A stretch of DNA of 6,411 nt from Verrucomicrobiales bacterium (GTDB lineage Bacteria > Verrucomicrobiota > Verrucomicrobiia > Limisphaerales > UBA9464), in contig DLVS01000167.1 of the NCBI GenBank assembly GCA_003445095.1, positions 15,088 to 21,498 on the forward strand, given 5' to 3'. Within the stretch, counting starts at the first letter, position 1; each line of letters starts with the position of its first letter. Shown here piece by piece: positions 1 to 6,374 of this stretch. Made by a program: the position numbers and the translations under genes. Under the pieces are notes generated by a model, which was not told where the DNA came from, did no database searches, and saw only the letters and a program-made list of their open reading frames with translations.

Positions 1-3000
1 GTGTAGTCATCGCCGCTCGTGACGGGAAGGACGTCAACTGGGCCCCAATCGTCACTGGCGTCGAGCGAGCTTCGCCTTTGCAAGCTGTAGCCCGTGAACG
101 CCGTGGGCCAACTCACCCGCAAGCCCGACTCGGTCGATTCGAAGGCCAACGCCGGAAACAATCCCAACCCCACGCCGGGGGCCATCAATGCATCCAACCG
201 GAGATTGAAGCTGACGTCCGAGCTGGTACCTCCGCTCTGATGTACTTCGACAGCAATGACGTTGCGGCCGGTCAAAAAATCTGAACCGGCGAGCTCCGTT
301 TCGAAATAAGTCGACTCGTCTTCGCTGCCGACGGCGGCGGTGGCCAGCGTGCGATAATTGATCGTGCCCGAGGGCAGGTTGCTGCGAAAAATCTCGCGCC
401 CGTTCAAGTACACGACCGCCCCGTCGTCACGAATGAGCCCTAGAGTCGCCGACAGGATTCGGCCCGGTTCCGGCACGACAAACGAATGTCGGAAGTAACT
501 AGTGATGTATTTGTTGTTCGCATCCGGACCGAAGCCGATTTCGGTGACGACGTCATCATCTCCGTACCCCAACTGCGCTGGGCCTTGCTTCCAGGTCGAA
601 TCGACAAAGGTGCTCGATCGCCAGGTGACCCCGAGGTCGCGGCCTTCGTCGTTATAGCGCCACTGGGCGCCAGCGGGGACGAGCGTCGAGAACTCGAGAT
701 CGCCGGGCAAAGCGCCGATAAAGTTCACCCCCTCGCGATTGTTGGCGATGGAAAGGGGATTGGAAAAGCCATCCCGCGTGAAAAGCAAACCTTCCGATTG
801 AGCCTTGACCGTATGTGAGCCGCGAGCCAGCCCAGGTAACACGTAGGTACCGTCGTAGCCGGTGTACGTGAGGCGAGTGTTAGAAACGAACACGCGCACG
901 CCCTCGAGCGGAACTCCATCGCGGGTGACTTTGCCCGCAATCCGAACCGTGGTGGGAACGCCCACTCGAACCAACACGTAATCGCTCGTCGTCCCTCCGC
1001 GCATGTCCGACACGACGCACCGGACGACATAGTCACCGCTGGTGGTCCAACGGTTTGTCACCGTAGGCGCGTTAGCTCCAAAAGTTCCGTCTCCGAACTC
1101 CCAGCCATAAGCGAGGGAATCTCCGTCGGAATCCGTGGCACTGGCCGAGAAGGTCACCGGGGCGTTTACGCCAACGGCCACGGCGCTCGCCGTGACGTTG
1201 ACTGTGGGCGCGTGATTGTCCGGGAACTTGCCGCGCTGAAAAACGACATCGATCGACGGGGGATCGGTGTTTTGGCGAGAGATGGGCGTGATGTGCAACC
1301 CGGCGACGCGATCAGAAAACGTGCGACCGATCACCAGGGCCGAATCGTTCTTGCCGTCGGGCGAGCCGGCCGAAGTGTCCAGCAGCAAGCTTTGCCGGCT
1401 ATTGTCCGAGCGAGCGCGGCGCACCCCGATGCCATTCGACATCCACCGGTTGTCGGCGAATTGAGCGCGCAGTTCGAACCAGTAATTGGTTTTTGAATCT
1501 TTGGCGACCTTGAGCGCGCGTACACCGGCGGAATTGGTGAGATCGTGCGCAAACAACCGATACGTGCCGCTGGAGCCCAGCGACACGACTTCGGCGCTAC
1601 CGCGCAGCCAATTGAGATACGCTTTGTTGCGAACATTGAAATGACGTCGGCCACCGGAAGCATTTCCCATCGTGTCGAACGAATCGCCGTACTCGACGTC
1701 GTCGCCTTTGTTACCAATGACACTTTCCCCCGCAGTGTCCCAGAAGTTGGCGTGGTTCAGTCCGAAATTGTGGCCCAATTCATGGCAAAACACACCGGCG
1801 TTCTCACTGAAAGCGTCCTGCACCCAAGCGCCGGGAGAGCCGACATATCCCAAACCAGCCCAGTTGTAACCGGGCACCGAACGGAAACACACGACATCAA
1901 AATCGTACGCGTTCAGATTATAGCCAGCAGCCCGCGCCGCCGCTCGGGCGTCGTCGCGCAGTCGCGACGCATCCACGGCTCCGTACTGGGTCGTCGTCAT
2001 GCTGAGCCGCAAGGTTGGAGTGATCGCCGAACCTTCGCCCACCGCTCGAAAGCCGGCCCGCCCATAGGAATTCTCGCGGTAAAACTGACCGATGGCCTTG
2101 ACTAAATTGGTACCCCGAACGTCGTCGAAGGGTGCCCCAACTTTGTCCGAAAAATCCACGCGAATGAGGATCAGACGCTTATTGCCCTCGGTGAACGCAG
2201 ACGCCGGCCTCACTGAGCCATCAGGGCTAATCGACGTGGAGCCTGAATTCGATTCCGACTCAATCCAGCGACGGTTGAGAGCCTCGGCATGAGTGGCAGA
2301 GCACAGCACCAGAGGTTGCTCATCGCCGTCACTGACCGCTACTGGCGTGCCGAATGCAGCGGCCGACCAGCCCGCCACGCCGCACACCGGATCACCGTCC
2401 AACGCTTCCTCCCCTTCCGCCGCCTCAAGGATACGAACCGGGTTTTCATCGATAGCAAAATGATCATCGAGGGCGAGCCCGTGGAGGGGGATATCGCGCC
2501 GTGTTGGTTCATCCAGACGGCGTCCGAATACGTGGGCGGTCAGAATACGCTCCCCGAGGGTAGCCGTCCGCCACGAGGGAGCGACCTCGCCTTCGCGACC
2601 TGGGAGTGGCAACGCACCGAATACGGCAAGTTCGCCGCGGCCATCGAGGCGTTCTTCCAACAAGTCGACGATGGAGTCCGGCAACTGCCGTCGGACTGCC
2701 ACGGGCACGGCGAGTTCCAGCGCGCGCTGCGGATTTGACTGGATTAAGGCAGAGAATTCCTCCCGCCGGATTTTGGCTAACTCCACTCCCTCAGTTTCCA
2801 AGGTCTGACGTTCGGAGTCTGGCGTGGCGAGATATCGCTGGGTCCAATCGCGAAATCGGGCGAATTCGGATTCTGGGATGGGCTGTTGCCACAGGCGGTC
2901 AGCCGGGACGAGGAGCAGGGCGGGTTCGGTTGACTCCGGTCGAACTGTGCCTGGGGGAGGGGTATGCCTTGGAGCGCGGTCCGTTGCCTTCGCCGTTGCC

Positions 3001-3137
3001 GTCGTCGGCATTAGAGAATCGGGCTGGGCGGGGTGGAGATTTGGGTTCCGTGGACCTCGCGATGGGCTGTGAAACCCAACGAAAATGGCGACCGCGCCCA
3101 CGAGGGTGGCAAAGACGATACGAACTTGAAGCTTCAT
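1..3137 (-). CDS. Exported multidomain M11-like (gametolysin-type) zinc metallopeptidase, C-terminus cut by window edge
   Basis: Reading the minus strand from the ATG at 3137, the frame stays open for 1045 codons to the left edge, so the C-terminus is missing. Residues 1-22 are a signal peptide or anchor (MKLQ then a hydrophobic run ending FVGF), followed by a Pro/Thr-rich linker to about 75. Residues about 76-250 form a pro-region I cannot name. The peptidase domain is about 318-630: 'RLILIRVDFSD', the zinc site HELGHNFGLNH (H452, E453, H456, H462) and a Met-turn 'DTMGN' at M490, as in metzincins. Then come a PKD domain (about 640-725, 'WEFGDGTF'), a carboxypeptidase-regulatory/Cna-B-like domain (727-806, 'GYDGTYVLPGL'), a jelly-roll-like module (about 810-982, 'DDGAVVYLNG') and a final strand-rich piece with 'SWPTAFTGYSLQ'. 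It probably cleaves extracellular protein or glycoprotein; the substrate is unknown. An in-frame stop lies upstream without another ATG between, so 3137 is the natural start, though no clear Shine-Dalgarno precedes it. Confidence 0.92.
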   Translation of the reverse strand, partial: MKLQVRIVFATLVGAVAIFVGFHSPSRGPRNPNLHPAQPDSLMPTTATAKATDRAPRHTPPPGTVRPESTEPALLLVPADRLWQQPIPESEFARFRDWTQRYLATPDSERQTLETEGVELAKIRREEFSALIQSNPQRALELAVPVAVRRQLPDSIVDLLEERLDGRGELAVFGALPLPGREGEVAPSWRTATLGERILTAHVFGRRLDEPTRRDIPLHGLALDDHFAIDENPVRILEAAEGEEALDGDPVCGVAGWSAAAFGTPVAVSDGDEQPLVLCSATHAEALNRRWIESESNSGSTSISPDGSVRPASAFTEGNKRLILIRVDFSDKVGAPFDDVRGTNLVKAIGQFYRENSYGRAGFRAVGEGSAITPTLRLSMTTTQYGAVDASRLRDDARAAARAAGYNLNAYDFDVVCFRSVPGYNWAGLGYVGSPGAWVQDAFSENAGVFCHELGHNFGLNHANFWDTAGESVIGNKGDDVEYGDSFDTMGNASGGRRHFNVRNKAYLNWLRGSAEVVSLGSSGTYRLFAHDLTNSAGVRALKVAKDSKTNYWFELRAQFADNRWMSNGIGVRRARSDNSRQSLLLDTSAGSPDGKNDSALVIGRTFSDRVAGLHITPISRQNTDPPSIDVVFQRGKFPDNHAPTVNVTASAVAVGVNAPVTFSASATDSDGDSLAYGWEFGDGTFGANAPTVTNRWTTSGDYVVRCVVSDMRGGTTSDYVLVRVGVPTTVRIAGKVTRDGVPLEGVRVFVSNTRLTYTGYDGTYVLPGLARGSHTVKAQSEGLLFTRDGFSNPLSIANNREGVNFIGALPGDLEFSTLVPAGAQWRYNDEGRDLGVTWRSSTFVDSTWKQGPAQLGYGDDDVVTEIGFGPDANNKYITSYFRHSFVVPEPGRILSATLGLIRDDGAVVYLNGREIFRSNLPSGTINYRTLATAAVGSEDESTYFETELAGSDFLTGRNVIAVEVHQSGGTSSDVSFNLRLDALMAPGVGLGLFPALAFESTESGLRVSWPTAFTGYSLQRRSSLDASDDWGPVDVLPVTSGDDY

Positions 3138-3353
3138 GCAATGGCCGGGACCGACGGTAGGTGGAGAGTTTTGCAGGATTCATGCCCGTTGCAACGCCGA
3201 GGAACGGGAGCGCGGACGGCCCCGTCCGCGCGAGGAACCACACTAAAGCTTCCTGACCCCGGCACCTCGGAAGGGTTCGCGCAGCCGAGGCCGCCCACGC
3301 TCCGACTCGTGCCAGCGAATGACGCCAGTTGCCCTGACGGACGGCCTTTCGCG
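3138..3353. other. Divergent intergenic region upstream of the peptidase
   Basis: This 216-nt stretch separates the minus-strand peptidase from the plus-strand transporter remnant. It must contain the peptidase promoter unless that gene is transcribed from elsewhere, but I see no convincing -35/-10 pair on the minus strand (a TTGCAA near 3188-3193 has no good -10 partner). Frames crossing it have no recognisable protein content. Its only clear structure is the GC hairpin listed separately. Confidence 0.5.
3210..3231. repeat. Strong GC-rich perfect palindrome (hairpin)
   Basis: GCGCGGACGG (3210-3219) is followed by CC and then its exact reverse complement CCGTCCGCGC (3222-3231). With a realistic four-base loop this is a 9-bp stem. 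No T-run follows on either strand, so it does not look like an intrinsic terminator. It sits 73 nt upstream of the peptidase start. It may be a dispersed palindromic element or a regulator binding site; the sequence alone cannot decide. Confidence 0.6.
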
Positions 3354-3805
3354 ATGCCTCCGCACGCGCAGTCACTCGACCAGCCCATTCGCGAATTGGC
3401 GCGAACCGACTTTACCGCCCTTCCCCACCACTTCACCGTCGACCAGACTCTCCGTGACATTCGCCAACGAGGGATCGGCGAAAGGGTGGTGTATTCCTAT
3501 GTGCTCGACAATGCTGGCCGGCGTATTGCCGACCCGCCGACCGTTGATCGCCGCTCCCCCCAGCTCTCGGAGGCTGTCGTGACCGTCATGGCCTGGCGTG
3601 GCGAGTTGAGCCGCTGGTGGCGGCGGTCCTTGGGGCCAGAATTATCCTCGCCGTGTTAAACGCCAGCGTGGTCGGGCTCAGTGTCCCGGCGGGGCTTCAC
3701 GCGCTGAAACTCGATCCCAAGATTGCCGCAGGTCTAGTTACCCTGGCTCTGACGGACCTAGGGACGCTCCTCGCCAATTTCAATCTCGCGAGGTGGTTTC
3801 TGTAG
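3354..3805 (+). pseudogene. Decayed CBS-domain/MgtE-type divalent-cation transporter remnant
   Basis: Homology-like segments lie in three frames. From ATG 3354 comes the start of a CBS-type region ('LARTDFTALP', 'GIGERVVYSYVLDNAG'). The match then jumps frame at about 3514-3521 ('LAGVLPTRRPLIAAP'), returns near the C-run at 3556-3561 ('LSEAVVTVMA', then 'WRGEL'), and shifts once more at about 3606-3609 into 'EPLVAAVLGARIILAVLNASVVGL', split here only by description, then 'LHALKLDPKIAAG' and 'LALTDLGTLL', ending at the stop 3803-3805. The last segment matches the terminal membrane helices of MgtE-type Mg2+ channels. Restoring one extra copy of CTGGCCGG at 3514 gives an unbroken 'NAGRLAGVLPTRR', so an 8-bp deletion fits; the other two shifts each fit a 1-nt loss. 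Between 'VMA' and 'WRGEL' the second CBS domain and first helices, roughly 240 residues of the family as I remember it, are absent. The product cannot be a working transporter. Family recognition is from memory of conserved motifs. Confidence 0.82.
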
Positions 3806-3894
3806 TGAGGGACGAAATCAAACGATTTATCCCGCGTCGCGCTTGCCCCGTTGTCCGCCGGGCCAGTAGCTTTATCGGTCTCGTGACGAATATT

Positions 3895-4317
3895 ATGAGA
3901 ATTCCGGTCCTCATTTGCTCTGCCCTAATCGCGTTCGCATCCGCTTTCCCTATGCTCGCTGCTTCCAAAGATGACCCCAAGCCGACCGCGCCAGACAAAG
4001 GCGCCCGCAAGGCGAAACTTCAGCATGTCGTCTCCTTCAAGTTCAAAGACTCGGCGACCAAGGAACAGGTCAAAGCCGTCGAGGAATCGTTTCGCGCGCT
4101 GAAGACGAAGATTCCTCAAATTGAGAGACTCCAGTGGGGACTGAACAACAGTCCGGAGGGCCTCAACAAGGGATTCACTCACTGTTGGGTGCTCACGTTC
4201 GCTTCTGAAGCCGATCGCGATGCCTACCTGGTGCACGCGGATCACAAAGAATTCGGCAAAGGGCTCAAGCCCGTGCTGGCCGACGTCTTCGTGATTGATT
4301 TCTGGGTGAAGGAGTGA
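3895..4317 (+). CDS. Exported Dabb (stress-responsive alpha/beta-barrel) domain protein
   Basis: A 140-residue protein from ATG 3895. Residues 1-22 are a signal peptide (MRIP, then LICSALIAFASAF; likely cut in MLA-AS), followed by a short Lys/Pro/Asp-rich linker to about 40. Residues about 42-138 are a single Dabb domain: 'LQHVVSFKFKD', helix 'ATKEQVKAVEESFRALK', 'GFTHCWVLTFASEADRDAYL', 'HADHKEFG' and the end strand 'VFVIDFWV'. His44, His96, His114 and His117 are in typical positions. The frame is open further upstream, but this start gives a clean signal sequence directly at the N-terminus, whereas earlier starts add an Arg-rich leader overlapping the transporter remnant. The 89 nt between that remnant's stop and this ATG show no strong ribosome site or promoter. 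Dabb proteins dimerise into ferredoxin-like barrels; roles vary and the exported bacterial members are of unknown function. It has no apparent partner here. Confidence 0.88.
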   Translation: MRIPVLICSALIAFASAFPMLAASKDDPKPTAPDKGARKAKLQHVVSFKFKDSATKEQVKAVEESFRALKTKIPQIERLQWGLNNSPEGLNKGFTHCWVLTFASEADRDAYLVHADHKEFGKGLKPVLADVFVIDFWVKE

Positions 4318-4444
4318 GCCTCAGAACCTCCTGACCTCGTGGAAATGGGGTAGCCCTGAGGAGCTCATCGTTGAGGCGTAGGTCGGTGTTGGACAAAGGG
4401 CTGCCACCTGACCTCCCACGTTCACGGCTCCTCAGAGCGTCTTC
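4318..4444. other. Convergent intergenic region with 9-bp inverted repeat
   Basis: The Dabb gene and the TIM-barrel gene converge on this 127-nt gap. CTGAGGAGC at 4356-4364 is the exact reverse complement of GCTCCTCAG at 4427-4435, leaving a 62-nt loop. The nonamer CCTGACCTC also occurs twice (about 4331 and 4407). Neither arm is followed by a T-run, so a classical intrinsic terminator is not supported; a long-loop bidirectional stem is possible but weak. Confidence 0.35.
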
Positions 4445-5272
4445 CTACCTCCGGTCACGCCGTTCGGCTTCGCGGGAACCCATCCACGCCCGGAGGACTT
4501 CGAGACTCTGTTCCGCTTCGCTAAGTTCGTGCTGAACCGTTTCAGCCGTCGTGCCGGCCAGGGAAGTCCACGCCTCGAGAATCACGCTGGCACAACGACC
4601 AGCGGTCCAGACTTGTTCCAACGCATGACGAATCGGCAATCGACCTTTTCCCAAGGTGCAGCCTTCGATCACGAATCCCATTTGACTGGGCACGCGTCGA
4701 ATCGTGACGTCCTTAACGTGCAGATTCACGGTTACCGGAGCCAACCAGTAAGTGACGAACTCCAACCCTTCACCGGCGCCCAGGGAATTGGCGGTATCCA
4801 AGCAGATCCCGATATACGGGCTCTTTACCGCGTCGATCATGGCCCGCAATTCCGCCGCGCCAAATCGGTCGTGGTTCTCGAGCGCGAGGATGACCTTGGC
4901 CGCTTCGAGTCGCGGGCACGCCCACCGAAGTGTTTCAATGATCCAGGCCGCGTCGGGCTCGTGCCCGTCTGAATCGACCACAAAGCGCAACAGCGGTGAA
5001 TCGAGTTCGCAGGCCAAGTCGAGGTACCGATCGAGATGATCGCGCGTCAATCCCCTTGCCCCGAGTTCCAGCCGGAGCCCTGCCTCTACCGCCGCCGTTC
5101 GCAGTGCCGCACGCCGGGTTGAGGCCATCTCATGCACCGGCAAATTGTCGCCCAATTGAAGGGCGTCCAAACCATGGTGCCGGGCGAAGGCGATGAGGGA
5201 TTGCTCATCTACCGGCGGAACTCCCTGGCGGACACCCCAGGTAAACGCAAACGAACTAACGCCGAGCAGCAT
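4445..5272 (-). CDS. Sugar phosphate isomerase/epimerase-type TIM-barrel enzyme (AP endonuclease family 2 fold)
   Basis: A 275-residue cytosolic protein with no signal peptide, of normal length for the xylose-isomerase-like TIM-barrel family that includes IolE, hydroxypyruvate isomerase and 3-oxo-isoapionate decarboxylase. The expected metal site is present at the strand ends: E132 in 'LALENHDRFG', D159 in 'GICLDTANS', H185 in 'NLHVKD' and E233 in 'VILEAW'. The segment 'GFVIEGCTLGKG' (199-210) is the loop that usually precedes the last strands. The reaction would be a metal-dependent epimerisation, isomerisation or decarboxylation of a keto sugar or sugar acid. The ATG at 5272 lies 14 nt after the stop of the dehydrogenase gene, with only a weak AGG-type ribosome site, so the two genes are very probably co-transcribed and perhaps act in sequence. 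The C-terminal tail is Arg/Glu-rich (SREAERRDRR). Family call is firm; substrate is unknown. Confidence 0.92.
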   Translation of the reverse strand: MLLGVSSFAFTWGVRQGVPPVDEQSLIAFARHHGLDALQLGDNLPVHEMASTRRAALRTAAVEAGLRLELGARGLTRDHLDRYLDLACELDSPLLRFVVDSDGHEPDAAWIIETLRWACPRLEAAKVILALENHDRFGAAELRAMIDAVKSPYIGICLDTANSLGAGEGLEFVTYWLAPVTVNLHVKDVTIRRVPSQMGFVIEGCTLGKGRLPIRHALEQVWTAGRCASVILEAWTSLAGTTAETVQHELSEAEQSLEVLRAWMGSREAERRDRR

Positions 5273-5286
5273 CGCCTGAAGGACAC

Positions 5287-6117
5287 CTATTTTCGCGTGA
5301 TGTCGCGCACTTGTTCACGAATGTCGGGAAGCTCAAAAATCTTCTGCCACCCTTCCTTGAACAACACCGGTTTGGCCCGCTTGCTGATTTTGTACGCCGC
5401 ATCGGAAAACGTGCCGTCCACTTCGCCGAACAAAACCGCGATCTGAATCCGCAGATGGCCGAGCACAAAGTCGCGCACCGCCTCGGGCGGCACTCCGGCG
5501 GACACGAGCCGATCGTGGCCTTCTTTCACCACTTCCATGCACGTTTGCGCCAACGTTTCCACCAAGGCCGGCTCCAACATCGCCATTTGTTCCAGGGTGA
5601 CCCGGTGGACGCGACTCACTGGGGCGTACATCGCGGTCGAGACTTCTACTCCCAGCTGATAGTAGTGTTCGGCGCCCCACATCAGCGCGACCACGATGGC
5701 CTGCTTCGCCGAAATTCCTCCGTAGAAATCTCGGAACGCTGGCTCCGTGGATTCCCAGTTGAAGACGGACGGATGACACGGATGCGCAATCACACAGCCG
5801 ATGTCTTCTCGGAGGGGCAATTGCTGATCCAGCGGCGCGGCAGGGTCGAGCGTCATGAGCAACGCACCGGGCCTCATCAACGGAACGAGCTCTTGGGCCA
5901 CCGCGCCAATCGCGACATCAGGCACGGCAAGGATCACGACGTCGGAATCGGGTAGGGACGCCGTTGCAGTGGTGGTGGTGATTCCACGTTTCCGCAGATT
6001 CTCAAGTCCGCGGGGCGAGACCTCAAGATAATGAACTTGGTATGCGGTTTTGATGAAATTGTCGGTCAACCGGCAGCCCATTTTTCCGCCGGCGCCGACG
6101 AGAGTGATGATGGTCAT
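5287..6117 (-). CDS. NAD(P)-dependent dehydrogenase with phosphogluconate-dehydrogenase-like C-terminal domain (ApnO-like)
   Basis: A 276-residue protein starting at ATG 6117 (a TTG two codons upstream is less likely). The N-terminal Rossmann fold has 'VGAGGKMG' (G8, G10, G14), and the second strand ends in 'YLEVS'; Glu32 there suggests NAD+ rather than NADP+. 'VVILAVPD' is the fourth-strand motif of the beta-hydroxyacid/prephenate dehydrogenase superfamily. 'AHPCHPSVFN' (111-120, with H112 and H115) and 'DFYGGISAKQAIV' mark the start of the helical C-terminal domain, which I place in the phosphogluconate-dehydrogenase-C family. To my knowledge that family contains D-apionate oxidoisomerase (ApnO), of about this length. 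Expected role: cytosolic oxidation of a hydroxy group on a sugar acid, perhaps with isomerisation. It is the first gene of a two-gene unit with the TIM-barrel gene. No strong ribosome site precedes the start. The superfamily call is firm; the ApnO-like substrate is inference. Confidence 0.9.
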   Translation of the reverse strand: MTIITLVGAGGKMGCRLTDNFIKTAYQVHYLEVSPRGLENLRKRGITTTTATASLPDSDVVILAVPDVAIGAVAQELVPLMRPGALLMTLDPAAPLDQQLPLREDIGCVIAHPCHPSVFNWESTEPAFRDFYGGISAKQAIVVALMWGAEHYYQLGVEVSTAMYAPVSRVHRVTLEQMAMLEPALVETLAQTCMEVVKEGHDRLVSAGVPPEAVRDFVLGHLRIQIAVLFGEVDGTFSDAAYKISKRAKPVLFKEGWQKIFELPDIREQVRDITRK

Positions 6118-6175
6118 GTGCAAGGCAGGGACGATTGCCGCCCGGGAACGAAACGATCGAATTGGCGGAGGAACG

Positions 6176-6319
6176 TTAGCGCATCTCGATCGACACCACA
6201 GCGTCGGAACGAGGAATAATTGGGACGATCTTTACCGAAGGGTCCCTGACGATTTTTCGATCACGCTCATTGAACCTGGTGGCATCCAATTCCAAAATCC
6301 GGACGTGAATCGAGGCCAT
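6176..6319 (-). CDS. Possible small ORF of 47 residues, unrecognised
   Basis: ATG 6319 to TAA 6176-6178, ending 58 nt upstream of the dehydrogenase start and on the same strand. The peptide alternates charged and aliphatic residues ('IHVRILELDA', 'KIVPIIPRSD', 'VVSIEMR'), suggesting beta strands, and its frame is open upstream to a TGA at 6404-6406. I recognise no family. The opposite strand is also open through the whole region (ATG 6116 to the right edge, more than 98 codons), so coding potential is ambiguous; this may be part of a dispersed repeat, a gene remnant or simply the leader of the operon. Confidence 0.25.
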   Translation of the reverse strand: MASIHVRILELDATRFNERDRKIVRDPSVKIVPIIPRSDAVVSIEMR

Positions 6320-6330
6320 GAACCCGGTAG

Positions 6331-6374
6331 GGCTGCCGCGCTGCGGCGGCCCCGCGCCAAAGGCGCGGCCTTTT
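6331..6374. repeat. Two abutting GC hairpins followed by T4; palindromic repeat or terminator
   Basis: Hairpin one is GGCTGCCGC (6331-6339), loop GCT, GCGGCGGCC (6343-6351), a 9-bp stem with one G-T pair. Hairpin two begins at the next base: CCGCGCC (6352-6358), loop AAA, GGCGCGG (6362-6368), a perfect 7-bp stem, then CC and TTTT (6371-6374). The second hairpin with its T-run could terminate a plus-strand transcript. The back-to-back layout is also typical of REP/BIME-like interspersed elements, and the sequence seems familiar to me from verrucomicrobial intergenic regions, which I cannot verify here. Confidence 0.6.

Noticed and set aside
1545..2105. 186-codon plus-strand open frame
   Set aside because: It lies antisense to the catalytic domain of the peptidase, has no recognisable motifs, and its composition is what the complement of a real GC-rich gene gives.
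2289..3160. Overlapping plus-strand open frames of 149 and 184 codons
   Set aside because: Both are antisense to the peptidase pro-region and linker, are rich in Arg and Gly, and show no domain; the minus-strand frame is clearly the coding one.
3033..3353. N-terminal extension of the first transporter-remnant frame
   Set aside because: Upstream of ATG 3354 the translation is antisense to the peptidase start or intergenic and has no similarity to transporter sequence.
2899..3375. 158-codon minus-strand frame overlapping the peptidase start
   Set aside because: It is out of frame with the peptidase signal peptide and linker and reads through the intergenic hairpin; low-complexity Arg/Pro content.
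3793..3894. 34-residue upstream extension of the Dabb protein
   Set aside because: It would overlap the transporter remnant, is Arg-rich and would bury the signal peptide internally; ATG 3895 is the better start.
3917..3919. Cys8 of the Dabb signal peptide as a lipoprotein cysteine
   Set aside because: The preceding residues (PVLI) do not make a lipobox and the n-region and h-region before it are too short.
5311..5955. 214-codon plus-strand open frame
   Set aside because: It is the antisense shadow of the dehydrogenase gene, His/Arg-rich with no domain.
6118..6123. TTG start two codons upstream of the dehydrogenase ATG
   Set aside because: ATG 6117 places the first beta strand and the glycine loop at the usual distance from the N-terminus, and no ribosome site favours TTG.
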